This document shows, piece by piece, positions 23,259-37,330 of a DNA stretch of 64,000 nt. The notes under the pieces were generated by a model. The model made no database searches, was not told where the DNA came from, and worked only from the letters and a program-made list of their open reading frames with translations. Source of the DNA: Glandiceps talaboti (Eukaryota > Hemichordata > Enteropneusta > Spengelidae). Positions within the stretch are counted from its first letter, which is position 1. Each line of letters starts with the position of its first letter. The translations under genes were made by a program, and so were the position numbers. The stretch is taken from assembly GCF_964340395.1 (NCBI RefSeq), contig NC_135550.1, positions 24,642,676-24,706,675 on the forward strand, written 5' to 3'.

Positions 23259-26200
23259 CCTTTCATTTTATATCACTAAGGTTATCGTAGATTAGTTGTT
23301 TGTCAATATGTTTTTGTAAGCTATTGTTTGTACTTCATCCAGATCACTTTGTATTACCAGTTGTGTCATTTCAGTCCAAGTATCTAACATTTGGTCCATG
23401 GAAAAGTCGAGAGAGTTTAATATTTCAAATTCATTCGAGACATAACACTGTCTGCCAGTAGATTGAAGTCATTGGAATGAAACGAGTTACAGTAATACCC
23501 ATATCTAGGAGAAAAAAACTGAAATACATAATCATCTCAAACTAGTAATTCTCTTTATTTCAATTTTGTTTGCATTATAATACGTACTGAGTAATATGTC
23601 AATGAACGATTTAACATAGGTTTTGTGTCAAAAACTGTCATGGATATTTCATATCGAGGAAAAGTTACAAGATTTTTTATGGCTTTCTAAGCATTCCTTT
23701 TCCATGTGTAAAGGATTGGATTTTCATAAGAATTTGTAGTAATTTTCAAACTTTTTTTCTTCTCTGACATAACATAGCCAGCAGGCCAAAAGAATTAATT
23801 TCCTCATGAATAAATTGGAGGATACTAATAGATTATGAAATCTTTGATGGAAACATGAATATTTAGAGAGAAGGAGAGACAGACAAGTCATATGATAAAT
23901 CTGACTGTATAGATATCAGTAATACAAGAATAAGTCCCATGGTAAAACCAAAGCTGATTTACTGTGTTTTCTACTAAGTTATTACCCTGAACGGATTTAA
24001 GTCAAACTGTGGCGTACATCAATGCAACATTGTCATTGTTAATTCCCTCCAGTCAGAGACTAATGTCCATCCACTTTTCTGTCTGGTTAATTGAGATAGT
24101 TAGAATTTCACTTAATCGCAGGAATTTGTCTCACGTCTTCCTATGCCTGCCAGCATACTACATGAGATCCACTGACTCTGTGCTTCAATCAAGTGCTAAT
24201 CTGCCGGCCATCCTTTACAACCAGAACTTTTCACTCACTGCCCTCTTATTACTAGTATACATTAGATTGCCGCATGTCTTTTGGTAATATCTGACAGATT
24301 CTTGCACTTCTAGTGTTTTGTTGTCCATCTTTTTGTGTGAAGGGACACAGCTTCATATTTTACACATGTCCATCTATATTTTGACTGTATGCAAAGATAC
24401 TGTTGTCTCTCTACAGACAGACGTTGTCAGCTGACCGAACTGTGGTGCATTAATAGGAACAATGAATTAATGACCTAATGTAACTTTTTAGCATCAGTAT
24501 TATAATTTGTGACATTGAATCATGTAATTGACTTTGTCTAATTAACTGGTAACGTACATCAGTACCATGTGAAGATTAATCCTGTTTTTTTTTCCAACCT
24601 GTAGTTTTCGTGTACAAACGCCCCTAACACCCATCAGCCCCCACTCCCATCCACCCCACCTCGCTGGAGAGCGAATTAAAGTTTGTTCTAGTTAGGATGG
24701 TACGTTAAGGTGATAAAATGAAAGAAAACACAAAGTTCTTGACTTTTTTCTTTGTATTTCATGTGATTTATCATTAATCTGGACAGAAGTAATAATTGTC
24801 ATCACATGACATCACTACAAGTATGTCAATATTTATAAGGTAGATTTTAAGAGAGATATATGCAAACTATTGACATGTGAAGTAAAACAGCAAATGACAT
24901 CTGATTAGTTCTGTCAAAGAAATCTAGTTCTGTCACATAATAAAGGCTGAATGCAGGTGGAAAGATATACAGCATGTATTGCCGAACTGTGAATCTTCCA
25001 CAGAATCGAAAAGTTAAATCTGTGTAATTATTATAATATTGGTAGTCTAGTGCATCAATCTCAAGATTTGACTCGATACCATGTGTAGAATCTAAACTAT
25101 AATATTAGTAAAAAATATAATGAAATTTATCAGTGACTATTTGAATATTCAAGAAAATGGTTTTACTTTGATAATTTTTTAATGTATCCCTTTATCAGCT
25201 CTTCAGTAAAAAAAGAAGACAAAACAACAAAAAGAAGGAAACAAACAATATATCTGAACAGATACTGAAAAGATGAAATAGAACACAGTAACTGAATATT
25301 ATAGTTGATTGACATAGAAAGAAAGGAAAGAACATTTTTAGTTACAAGTGTTACAAAACTTTGACATGCATTATTCTCAAATTTTGAGAGAAAAACATTT
25401 GTAAGGAAAATTGTAAAACTTATCATTGATATTTTTTGACGCTTTTTTGTGTAAGTTACCAAAGACACAATCCGACAAACCAACATACTGTAGGGGTTGG
25501 GGTGTGTGCTGGTGTTTCCAGAAAATAGTCTACTCATAAAACGGGATACTATAAGTCTGATATGTGCCATGCAAGGAAAACAAAAACAAAAAAACAAAAA
25601 CCAATTAGTTAAAAAAACTTTGTCTTGGTTTGTGTGACGAAAACATGCCCTATACATTACACACTTCAATTTGTTGAACAAGTCATTTACTGGGAATGTC
25701 TTATGACGTAGAACTTACAGTGAGATGAAAATTTAATATTTGATGCTTTCACATTGCGTATATATGTACAATTTAATTTGGGAAAGCATCTTTCTGTAGA
25801 TATGTGGAATGTCAGTGTGGAGTCATGACAAGCCATCCTCAAATGCAATTAATCTAATTCCTGATATGCATACAGGTCATGTAGAAGTTGCCTTGGAAAT
25901 ATAAGAAGATATGGTGAATAGGGTGCAATTCAGGCTTGAATATTTGATAGGTGATGTTACTTGACTGTTACTCGTCTGATGAAATCCAGTCCCCAGTTTA
26001 GTGTGCCTTTGTGTATGGTCATGCTTTACACCACCATCAGGATGTAGTGGTACCACCTCCTCCTATCAAATATGCAGCCCATGCAATGAGAAAACACTCC
26101 AGGTAAATCAGGGCATTTTGAAAAATAAATGAAGCTTTTACTATATCATTACACATTTATGAGGGGATAGAAAATCTCAGCAAAAGTCTGTGTGTAGAGC

Positions 26201-27250
26201 AAAATAAGTGAGAGAAGGTGCAGCACATAAACTGGCAATTAGTACAAATATCGCTGGTTTTGAATCTCAGTTGTACTTATGTACAAGGAGATGGATACTG
26301 ACAAGTTATATCTATCTGGTAAATCATAGATGGAGATAATACAACATACCAAAAAAAGAATTTGATAAGGGAAAGAAAACCTCATATACAGGCAATTGTA
26401 TGACTTTCGAGTTCTCTTGGAACCACTTTGTACTATCAATGTACTATCAATAGATCCTGAGTTAGCAAAATGTGATGGAAAGCACAACAAAACAAACCAT
26501 TTTTTTCCTGTAAAGCAATACCATACAATACATATGTTTTCCACCAAACTGTGCTTGTGTATATATTGGAAAGGTACAACTTCAACAAGATTTTTCCTGT
26601 TATCAAGGTTCAATTATTGAAAAATGTTGGACATTTGACAACTTTTAAAAATCAGAACACCAGTGTGAGAAATATTACCAACCTTCACCCCCACCCCCAC
26701 CCCATCCCATTGTTAATATCATTCTAAAATCGTGGCAAAGACACTTAATATGTAGAAAATCTTGGTTTGTTCTCCCTTCTGTCTTTCTTGGGTTTTCAAA
26801 ACACGAAATGTGTAGAGGAAACACATAGATTTTACCAAATCAACGACACCCACCCACATCCCAATCTCCCTTCCATTGATTAATCACACCTGATAATTTC
26901 GAAATTAGAAACTGTTCTTATCATAAAATGTGTGCATGAATATCATTTGATTGAAAAGGTATTGAATATGAGTGACATGTTTCTGACCCAAACCATATAA
27001 ATATGTTTCTTCTGTGAAATTACGACAACTGACCACAAATTCATTTGACAGAGACTACAATTTCTTCTCACTTGGACTGCAGAGCTTTATTTGTCTCAAA
27101 ATTTAAATTGGATGTGACAGAACATGAAACTTGGGATTGTGAAGTCCACATGTGTCTTCTTTGTACATGTACTATGAATGTATCTATTAGATAGGGAAAC
27201 TTGTTATTAATCTGAGCTGGATGTAATATAGAAATTGATTAACCTGGTTT
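23259..27250. other. AT-rich DNA, no gene supported
   Basis: About 4 kb. The patch 24000-24300 is richer in G+C and has a 92-codon + strand frame, but no ATG, splice pair or domain is recognisable. The longest non-repeat frame of the window lies at 25163-25681 and is listed separately. Confidence 0.5.
25163..25681 (-). CDS. 172-codon open frame, unrecognised, probably chance
   Basis: This is the longest open frame in the window that is not a tandem repeat. It starts with a genuine ATG (MFNKLKCVMYRACFRHTNQD) and ends KGYIKKLSK. The peptide is rich in Phe, Leu, Ile and Ser, with hydrophobic stretches near residues 28-38 and 135-158 that could look like membrane segments. That composition is also expected from T-rich reverse-strand DNA. 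No family motif, promoter or neighbouring exon was found. I report it because of its length, not because I think it is likely to be expressed. Confidence 0.12.
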   Translation of the reverse strand: MFNKLKCVMYRACFRHTNQDKVFLTNWFLFFCFCFPCMAHIRLIVSRFMSRLFSGNTSTHPNPYSMLVCRIVSLVTYTKKRQKISMISFTIFLTNVFLSKFENNACQSFVTLVTKNVLSFLSMSINYNIQLLCSISSFQYLFRYIVCFLLFVVLSSFFTEELIKGYIKKLSK

Positions 27251-27257
27251 GTTTTGC

Positions 27258-27500
27258 AGGTTTTCTTTCCATTGTTATTGGGAGAGTTTTTCATATTTGA
27301 TGCAGCAGCGGTATTGGATCATGTGCTACTTTTGTAAATGAATAGTTGTTCCTGGAATATGCATGTGAAAATGAAGCTCATTTTACTTGGATTTGTAGGT
27401 TTTCATGTTGTGATAGTTCCTGGAATTCTCATCTCAGATTCAACAGTGGTATTGGTTTTTGTACTACCTTTGCAAAAGAAATAACCACCTCTTGGATATG
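27258..27500. repeat. Direct duplication of about 139 bp
   Basis: aggttttctttccattgtta at 27258 recurs as aggttttcatgttgtgatag at 27397. Shared later landmarks are cagcggtattgg / cagtggtattgg and gtgctacttttgtaaa / gtactacctttgcaaa. The first copy begins with a good splice acceptor (tttgttttgcag) and stays open for 25 codons. Because it is duplicated noncoding-looking sequence, I do not call it an exon. Confidence 0.75.
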
Positions 27501-28620
27501 ATTATATACTGTAACACATCACAAAGTGTGGATGACAGAAGTGTTGTAGTGATTTCAGTCTGTCAGTGCAATAAAAGAATTCTGTTCATTAACACTTCTT
27601 TCGATACTTTTACTCTATTTTGTGCCCTCAAGGCATGTTTTAACACATTTGTGCCCACAGTTCAAATCCAGTTTTTCACTATCAACAACAACATAGTCAT
27701 TGTCAAAAGTATGCTCTCACATAGGATATTTCAATCAGGTCAAATTCTTGTTTCGTTTCAGTTCTAAATTTCACTTCAGCTTATACAGAGTAAAACTTGT
27801 CCATGTTATTTTTCCATCCATGCCAACCATTTTCCAGCATTGCGTGGTATTTCCGCTACCCTTTGTCAGGTTTATCCGTTCTTTGAAAGGCCTTTTCCGA
27901 CTCTGAATCAGGAGGACCAAGTGTTGAATAAAACATTTTTTTTAATGTCGTCTTTGTGATGTTTGTGGAATGTGATGGCTTTTATTTGTTTTTTCCTAAT
28001 GAGTAAAGGCACTAAAAACTCTGATAGTAGGGTAAATGGCTTAAAAGAGTTGTTGAAGGGATGAAGTGTGTAGCAAACAGGGGTTTTGTGCCTACATCAC
28101 CATCATTACAGAAGACATTACCAGCCTCTTCTTAACCACAGTTATGGCAACACACATCAGCGCACTATATTTAGTTGGAGGCTAGCTTTGAAGTTACTCA
28201 AACCCTGCCATTGTTGATTGGATTCTTGTCACAGTGATGGGTCTGTTGAGATCCCAGTCTCATTGCCTGTTACTATCTCCCCACCAACCGCTGTCATATG
28301 CAGTCATTAAGAAGCCCTTCACATCAGCTGACACCTGTTAAAAGCTTTCAATTTGCTTCTCCTCTGAGGGACAGTGAAATTTGCAGACCCAGACTTGGTA
28401 CAAATCTCCTGTGTCTGATGCTTTGGGAATGGTCATATGTTATCTGCCCAGGAGTTGACCCTGTAATTGCTACAGAAGTGTAGTTAAACTGTTTTCTGAA
28501 GAGTTTAATTGGGCTTCTAAAACTGTAAGACAAACAAGCTATAACTTTCCACTAACAACTGCTGGGTTCTCATACCAGTATAACAGTTTACCCCTTACTC
28601 AAATATTTGTTAATTTCATA
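27501..28620. other. No gene supported
   Basis: The part from 28080 to 28490 is richer in G+C than average and has a 61-codon + strand frame, but nothing in it is recognisable. The rest is AT-rich. Confidence 0.45.
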
Positions 28621-28800
28621 AAAACTGACACTTCAGATGTCTGTGGTTAGTTTATTTTAAACTCAAGTCAATTCTGCATCTGCTCAACAAAAATTTAAAC
28701 ATAACCTTCACTCTAGTTTATAAAACTGACACAGTGATGTGTAGCAAGATGATTCAAAAAGTAAACTCTGCATCTACTCCAAAAAAAAAAATTAAAAGTA
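28621..28800. repeat. Diverged 101-bp direct duplication
   Basis: aaaactgacacttcagatgt at 28621 pairs with aaaactgacacagtgatgtg at 28722. The later pair is tctgcatctgctcaacaaaa / tctgcatctactccaaaaaa. The second copy ends in an A run. Confidence 0.65.
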
Positions 28801-30305
28801 GAAAAAAAGAGAAAGGAACTAAAGCTCTTTCATGTCTGTAAATCTGGTCAGTTTATCTCTGCAATGTATTGCACAGATTCAGGCATTTAGTTGAACACAA
28901 GTTGATTTAAAAGACTGACAATCTTGCACTGTAGGTGAGTTAGTCAAGTTGCATTGCATGCCAGTATCACGTACAAGAGATCTTGCCTCTCTCTCATGAT
29001 ATCTGCAAAATTTGTTTAATCACTACTTGTCTATTTTATTTCATATTTTGAGAAGTACTTTCCACTTTCAAGTCTTATTGTATAGATTCCTTTGGGGAAA
29101 ACAGTGATATGCATTTCATTCTGTTAGAAACAACTACATTAGTGAGCTTTTGTTAGCTTGTAATGTTCTATTCATTCTGATGGAGTGTGTCTGCATTGTT
29201 AAACAAAATGCTTGATATGCATAGTCTAGTTAGGCAATTTCCCCAGCACTGCCTGCATCTAGCTGAGTTAGGCAAAACTGTCAATCTGGTCTGTTTTAGG
29301 GCATTTCATCAAAACATTCTCTCATTTGTGTACCGGTGTTATACACTACCAAATACCCAGTGTTCGGTTTTTGTTATTTATTTACATACAAGTTATGGAC
29401 CTCATAGATGCAGTGTGATTGCAATGCAAGCTACAAAGGATGCAAATATATTGTCAGATTTTCACCCGCGGAGGAGGCTGATGCGTTTTGATTATATCTC
29501 ACCTAAATTGAACTGCATTCCTTTAGTCTGGGAATGTATTAAAAATGGCCGCATTCACCGAGGAAAATAATGAAGCAATTTGCACCAACGCTATGTGATT
29601 GGCTGGTCACATAATTCATGCAAATGCTTTCTTGTAGCAAATTACATGACATGCAGCTAATACAAACAAATAGGAAAAGGTGCGAGAAAAAGGCTGTAGT
29701 AAGAAAGACGGCGCAAAAGTTCATAGAGAATACTGTCGGGGGTTCTGTTGGGGATTTAATGTATTCTTGGCTCGTTGAATGTTTGGTGTTGAAAATAAAA
29801 CGACAAAAAACTCCTTGACTGATATTTTCAGCTGTGTAATCTTTAAGACTTGAAGAAGCCCCACAGTGGTTTCTTTCACATCCAAAATCTTATTCTAATA
29901 ACTCTGTAAAATTAAGAATTCACGTCAATTACATAGCAGGCCTCTATTTCTTAGTCTTTCTTTATATCATTCTTGTTTTGAGCCAAGGAACAGTTTGGCC
30001 CACATCCAAGAGTATCATTATCAATATTTGGCCTTTCATTAGCACACCGACATGTGTCAAGCACATTACAATGTTCCTACAATAAGTATTAATTTTGTCA
30101 ATGTCGATTCATCGGCAGAACAAGGATTGTAACCAGCATGGCGTCTCATAGACCTGTGCATAATATAATTACATCTCAGTCTTTTCATCAAGCCAATACT
30201 AAGATGCGATATTAATGTCCATGTCACACGGCACCAATAATAACGCAGAAACAACATGGTTTAATAAAAATGTGTGAAGTGATGCTTGCATACTGGGCGA
30301 CTCTT
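28801..30305. other. No gene supported
   Basis: The 127-codon + strand frame at 29187-29570 has no domain I recognise and no clear splice partners. Confidence 0.5.
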
Positions 30306-31410
30306 TCTGTATCAAAGATTACCGGACTAGGGTTGCTTTCAGTGGGGGACAAGTTAACTTGTATGAAAACACATCTCTGGACACACTAACACTGATGTAC
30401 AATTGTAGATATAACAGAAAGTAATGACTGACTGGTGTGACTTTCAAGACATATTGATGGACATGTCACATGCATATGTTCAATACTTAATGTAACATTA
30501 CAGATTACAGGAGTGGGCTGGTTTCAGTGGGGGACAAGTTAACCATATAAAGATACACATCTGGACAGATATATATACAAGTCTGAACACATGGTGAAAG
30601 ATTGCAGGAATAGGCTTGGCTTGACTCTAGCCACATGCTCATACATATAATTCTGAAATCCAAATCAAAGGTTATAGGACCTGTGCTGTAAAGACATATT
30701 TGTGGAAGTACATGACTTGTGTACTCATGAATACTTTCTTGAAAAAACCGCTAATGATTACAGGTTTTGGATAGGTAGTAGTGAAAAATAAGATAACTGT
30801 ATTAAGACTCTAAGCATGTACTCAATTCTGGATACAACATCAACAAATGCAAGTATGGCTTACACACAAGGCACATCTCTGGACACACTTGTGTAATTCT
30901 AAAAAATCACAGTAAACATTATAGGTATGGGGTAGACAAGTTAACTGTACTTTATAGTCATATCTCTCTCTCTCTCTCTCTCTCTTAAACATGTGCTCAA
31001 TGTGTACAAGTCCTTGTCAACAATTTCAAAGGTGGCATTTGTTTCAGTAAGACACAGGTTGACTGTCCTAAGGCACATATCTCTGGACAGTCTCCTCGTT
31101 TAATTTTGAAAAACCATAGTTAAAAACTACAGGTATTGGGGAGGTAGTAAAGACAAGTTAACTGTATTTAGACATCTCTAAATATGTACTCAAAATGTGT
31201 ACAATTCTGGTCAACAATTACAAGTGGTTTCAGTGTTAAGACACAGTTTGACTGTCTTGAGACACATCTCTGGACAGACTCCAAGTATTTCTGACAAAAT
31301 CACAGTTAAAGAATACAGGTATGGGGTAGGTAGGTAACAGTGAAAGACAAGTTAACTGTATTAAGACACATCTCTGGACACATACTCATACATACAATTC
31401 CAAAAATCCC
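30306..31410. repeat. Degenerate long tandem repeat, about 185-217-bp period
   Basis: The phrase gacaagttaac recurs at about 30348, 30533, 30936, 31152 and 31346, usually followed within 30 bp by acacatctctggaca. A second phrase (gacacaggttgactgt or gacacagtttgactgt, then acatctctggaca) alternates with it near 31050 and 31240, so the basic unit may be about 95-110 bp arranged in alternating pairs. The tattggggaggtag / tatggggtaggtag stretch precedes several copies. A CT microsatellite sits inside it at 30963-30985. Confidence 0.8.
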
Positions 31411-34400
31411 ATTCAGCATGTCATGATGTTAATGAGAGTGTCTCAGACCTGTCAAAATACTATTTACTCCACGTACAATTGGTGATTGATACTGTGAATG
31501 CCAATATTTGTTCTGTTTTCACTCTCAAGGAAGTTGACTTGTAGACGACATCTGTATTCTACTTTGACAAACTGTTTTATCATCGTCATTCATATAATTT
31601 CGCACTGTCAGTTCTTCCTTTTTTTTAATCATTGTGGAAACTTTGATAGAGTTGTGTCATTAATCGTGTGGAGGAAAAAAGACGATATGGTGATGGCATT
31701 GTAAATGATGGATATATAAACAATTAGCATAGTGTGAAATACAAAGTTTTGGCTCATGTTAACTATTTATAGACAATTCAAATACTAGAATAAAAAAATG
31801 ACCAGCCATTTTTATCCAGTTGAGGGGTCAGCAGATTGCTTATGAAAGGCATTTATTTGCATGGATATATATTATGTAAGACTTGGTTGCTATGATTACA
31901 TTTTTTTTCTTTTCCCCCTCAATTCTTCCATGTAGGATTGTATAAAAAGAGACAGCTAGATTTGTGTTAAAGAGAAGTAGTAGAACAAGTGGATAGGCTG
32001 AAAGAGAATTTCAAAGCTGTGTCTGTAAAACAGACCTAATTGGCTATTTAGTGTGTGTAATCACCGGCTGTATCCTGCACATTCAGGATTGCCACTATTG
32101 AGGGAAATACCGGCATTGAGTTGAAGAGTGACATGCTAGCAATTTACTGCTATGAGCGTTAATAATACTGGAAGTGAGGAAAAGCACTGAATTACTAACA
32201 GTAATCATGGCATCACTACAAAAAAAAGGGGGGGGGAACGATACAAAGAGGCAGAAATAAAAATGTTCACCCGGAAGTAAGCATTGGATTGAGGTTGTTA
32301 CTACCAGACAAAAAACGTTGTGTTGTGCCAGTGATGCGTAATAGATCACAATTATACCAGTTTTCATCTTGTACCAAACTTCCACAAACAACAAAGTAGG
32401 GAAGACAAGACCAGATAATCATTACATCGTCTGCAATTCTTATCCTGATATGCAAATTATGATGAGATCAGACAAGGCAGTTTCATACTGGCTGCTAAAT
32501 AAGGAATATGTTCCCTTCAATAGTCAATCAGATATGTAGTAGCAACGTACTTATTTCCCCCTTCATGACATTGAAGTCTCAATAAAGACCCCTAGCCTAG
32601 TGTAGAGGATATTGGACAGGAGGGTCCCCTTAAACTGGCTCTCAACACAGAGGATGAGCTAATAAAGATGATGAAGTGCTCTCATGGCTATCCTCTCCTG
32701 TGTAGACATAATGCTAAATCTGTACTTTGTCATGATAATATGGTGTGGAATTCCATACTGTCCAGCTTACTAACAGTAAGCTATGACCAGAGATGAAATT
32801 TATTTTCCAGAGGTTGAGTTTGTGATTAGTTTTTGGTATATCAACTACACAGTATTCAACACCTTTCTTTGCATTTTATTTTTCAGTTTCTATTATTCAT
32901 TAATCACAACAGACACAGTTACACCGAGGTCAAGATTGGTCAATTGAAAATCGGCAAATCAAACAATAGTATGCAAATACACTATGGCACGGGACTAGGG
33001 GAGTGACAGTGAAATTTTATCCCTTTACCAGTGATCTAGTTTGTCGGCCCACATATCAGCAATGCAGATGACATTCCGGCGTTGTATGGCATACCATCAG
33101 GCATGCGATGACTGATGCACACACGCAAACATGAAACAGAAATGAACAGCAGAGAGGCACCTACTGTTTACGTCAGCACTGCCTCTTAAATATGATTTAT
33201 ACGCGATGCTAGCGTTGTTATGACGCAGTTAAGTGTCACCTGAAGCCACCTTTGCCTTGTACCCTAGTTTTAATTCTATAGTAGAATGGTTGTCCTTACC
33301 AACTAAATGACTGCCAAATAATATGTGTTTGAGTTATGACTGATATCAGATGGCCTTAGGAGGCCATAATACGGTGTTTACACTCTCGTTACAAAAAGTG
33401 GAAGTGAAAAACATCAAAGGCTTGTGTTTGTTTGATTTGTAAGGAGAAATACGAATTAAGGCAACAAATAATTTATTGATCGAAACTGCAGAGTTATGCA
33501 AGACTTTTTTTAAAAAGAGAGAGCGCGAGAGCGACTGTTCTGATTTGAATGTGATTTTCATGATTGGTATAAAGTCTGTGACTGTATGAGTATGTTACTT
33601 TCTAGCTTAATACTTTATGTAATCAAAAATATGTCAACATTCCAGCGTGGTCATCATTAGCACTCAAGAGGGTCAATAACATGATGTAGTTTGCACACTG
33701 AAACTAACAGTAAAAAGTACTATAAAATGTTTTATTTTTCTTATGGGCACAGCTAACGAGCCACTGTACAAGGACACCTCACCTGTAAACAAACTTGTCA
33801 GCAGTGTATGACATATTTAGGTCAAAAGCTGTCGAAATATGCCCCAATATGTCAACTAAAATGACACGTCCAGTAGTCAGCCAGTAGGCCAGAATCCAGT
33901 AGATTTGTGACTAGTGGCAGGGCTTAAGATAGCAGTTAGGAATTTGCAGTCCAAACATAGCTAGTCAGAATGGACAAGTTAATAGATACTTCATATATGT
34001 GTTTACAAAATTGTGTGGATTGTACTTACTTGGTGGCTAAAGTGGAAGTTCTTAGGAGTTGCTCTGTCAATCAAAGTCAGACCAGATGACACTGACCTCC
34101 CCTTTGCAGTCCCTAGGCTATTTGTAAACAAAGCAAAGACCAGTGTGCTCACTGGATCTAGCTAGCTTAACATTTTGTCTTGAAATTGAGACACAATTTG
34201 TTCAAATTAGGTCCGTTTGTGAACAACCTTCTGTGCTCCTTTTGTAAGGGTCAGGTCAGATGGAGACATAAGAACTACTAGTGGTAGTCACCTCATTTTC
34301 ACTAGTTATAGGAAGCTCACCTGGATAGGTACATTGTCCACACGTCAATACAAAACCCAGACTGTTTTCTTTTGTCTTTTTTTTTCGCACTTCAAGTAGT

Positions 34401-37055
34401 CTGCCAGTCAGTAAGAATGACAGGAAAGAATGAAGATAGCAGTCTCAAATTGTTGCACAAGTGGCGGTAGAGGGGATTTGGGCAGTGTTAGTCTATACTT
34501 CCAGTCTTTAGTGTAGAATAAACATTGACACCTCAGTGATATCAAAGACAATTTCAGAACACTTTGCCCTAACACATGCATACTGCCAAGGCAGTTGAAA
34601 TTTTTTTATTTCTACTGCACACAAATGTCTGACAGAATTGCGGACGCGCTGCCAACGGCGATGAAAGAGAACGCCAGATGATAGATGATTTCAGTGCAGA
34701 GTAAACAGACATAAACCATGGAAAATTGCCAGTGTTTGTCCACAGACAATGACAGCTGTCACCAAGCCATAAGGATGGTGAAAATACATGATCATCAAGC
34801 TCAATAGGCAAAAAAACTCAAGTGTTGTGTACCAATTTTTTGAATCTTTGAAATGAGTTCCGACGGGCTGTTATAACAAAACACTTTTCAAGTGTGGATT
34901 CAGCCTATTCTAGAGAAGACAAATTGCATAAACCAGCATAAGATCTATTCTGCAAACTGAAAGAAGTGCTTTGCAATGGTATTAAATGCCACTGGTCCAA
35001 GTTTTTCCAATAGAAATGCTTGGGAAAGGTAAATAGACACATATATTTAGCAGCTTGAGTGACAGTAAGTGATTGGAGCAGTGTGCTTGTTTTCCTGGAC
35101 AGACCCAATATTAATGTTTTCGTTTTGATGAAGGAAACCTACAATCGTAAGAGAAGCCATAGAAACTAGTTCCTGTTCATGTTCAATTTCTCCAACGATT
35201 AACTTAAGGCTCTAAATAGCCATTAGCAATGTATGCGTTATGTTTACAAATTACTGCATTCCACTAAATGATAGGTGTCTTTATATTCCTATTGAGAGTC
35301 CTCTTTCCCTCTCACTCAGACGGCTGAAGAGTTGACTCAATTTCATCTTCAATGACTCTTCAACATGTGAGTGTGTATGTGTGTGTGTGTGTGTTTTTCA
35401 ACAACAGCCCCATCATAATTCCACTAGTCAGTTTGGTCACTCCGCAGAACTGGAGTATTCACACCAAAATAAAAAGAAAGAAAGAAAGAATGGGAAATTA
35501 AAGAAAAAATTGTCCATCTAGGAAATGTCGGTCTCTGGTTACAAAATAATCTGGAAGATTTGCTGCAGTATGATGATGAATACTTTATTTGTGGGGAGAT
35601 AAGAATCTGAAATCTGTTTCATCTCCCTAGCGTGTCTCTATTGTTAGCTTAGAAAATACTGATCGTGATTTACCAAGAATTATTAGAATACTGCAACGAC
35701 ATCGCTGAATGATTTCTAGTGATTAATTTAACCGTACAGTCAGGTCACGAAAGTCCAAGAAAGACATGACGCAAGGAATATGATTGAAAATCTCCAAATT
35801 AGTTTGTATATTGTGAGAGAATAATAAACACGCAGTTGGACAAACTGTGTTCATCAGGCATCATGGAAAATGAGTGCTGCCTTCAGCTAGTTATCAAATA
35901 TTTAGGACACGATGAAATTATTGTCGCAATTCTCTTGTCATCTTGAACAATACACCAAGTAAATGATATGTGTTGAGATTCTTATGGCTTTACGAAACCA
36001 TAAAATTCCCCCGCTGAACCATTCTATCGTTTGGAATAAGCCCATGGTGTAATCCATAGCTTTTGCAAATATTGTTCTATCTAGTCACCCACCTAACACT
36101 TTTCTCCTTTTTTAAAACAAAAATACATGGAAAGCATGTAAATCTATTAGTGTTGATAAATGTAGGTTTCAGTATTGGCCACCTGGGTATCAACCGAGTA
36201 GGGTAGACTATAGACAGGTAACAACTCACTCTTCTATGTGATTACCTTTCAACTCTTTTCAGAAGCAAATTTCCAGACAAAATTGAATTTCAGACTCTGT
36301 CAACAAGGGACAGTGATCTTGTACAACTGTAATCAAAATTGGGCATCCAAGTTTAAATTCCTGACAAATGTTATAGTTTTGGTTTGATTGCTTGATTTAA
36401 CTCTAATCTAGCTAAGCAGTAGTGTTACCCGAAAAGTTCATGCAGTGACCTCAGCGTCTACACAATGCATTTCATTGCCAAGCAATATGAAATATTTCAC
36501 ATTCCATACAAAGACCAAAATGAGTGAGGCACTTTGAATAGAGTAAAATAGCGACAGCGTGTAAGCATTGCCAAAAATAGAACAGTAGAGCTGTTTTAAA
36601 ATGACTGCCAATAGATTAACTCGATTACTTTTTTCCGATGACGACGAAAGAGAGAAGATGGCTTACTATGCATTCCTTTATGCACTTCACAGACTGAGAC
36701 AATTTTATAATAGTAAAGTATAGAATTAATGAAATAAACTGAAAATGGAAATCTAGAATTATAGGAGAAGAGCTGAGAGGACAATTTCTGCAGTGAGTCA
36801 TTCTAAGATGACAAAATGTGAAGTTCATGATCATTTACAGGCAGCCGAGGTCGTTGTCTGAATCATTTTCATATAACATCTACTCCCATTGAGAGCATAA
36901 TGAACAAAAATTGACTGTCTGCCCTTTCCTGTAACATATTGTGAATTGGTCTATCAACTTGATGTGTTTTTCAAATTGATGTGTCAAGTCCTTCAACAAT
37001 ATTCAAGAAGCCTCCAGACTCCGGTTAATCTTCCTTTGAGATTGTCTACACATAC
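31411..37055. other. Mostly single-copy DNA, no gene supported
   Basis: A strong acceptor (ttttatttttcag, ending at 32886) opens into 39 sense codons ending at 33003, but no donor or known family goes with it. Simple repeats: GT at about 35368-35395 and GAAA at about 35474-35490. No tRNA-like or other RNA gene was recognised. Confidence 0.5.
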
Positions 37056-37060
37056 TTATG

Positions 37061-37063
37061 CAT

Positions 37064-37097
<34 letters not shown>

Positions 37098-37179
37098 GCA
37101 CGCATGCATGCACGCACTCACGCACACACACCACATGCACACATACATACATACAAGCACGCACACACACACATATACA

Positions 37180-37211
<32 letters not shown>

Positions 37212-37330
37212 CACACACATGCACACATCCATACACACACACACACACACACACATCCATACACACATACATGTATGAACACTGGCACACACATATACAC
37301 ATACATACACACTGACACACACACTCTTCC
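37061..37330. repeat. Compound CA / CATA / CGCA microsatellite
   Basis: A CA run, then CGCA/TGCA, then a CATA run (about 37140-37206), then further CA and CATA runs. All frames on both strands stay open because CACACA and CATACA contain no stop, which yields spurious HTHT and VCVC frames of 77-115 codons. Confidence 0.97.

Noticed and set aside
32887-33003. 39 open codons after a strong acceptor
   Set aside because: No donor or partner exon and no recognisable family. In-frame runs of this length after acceptor-like sites are common here.
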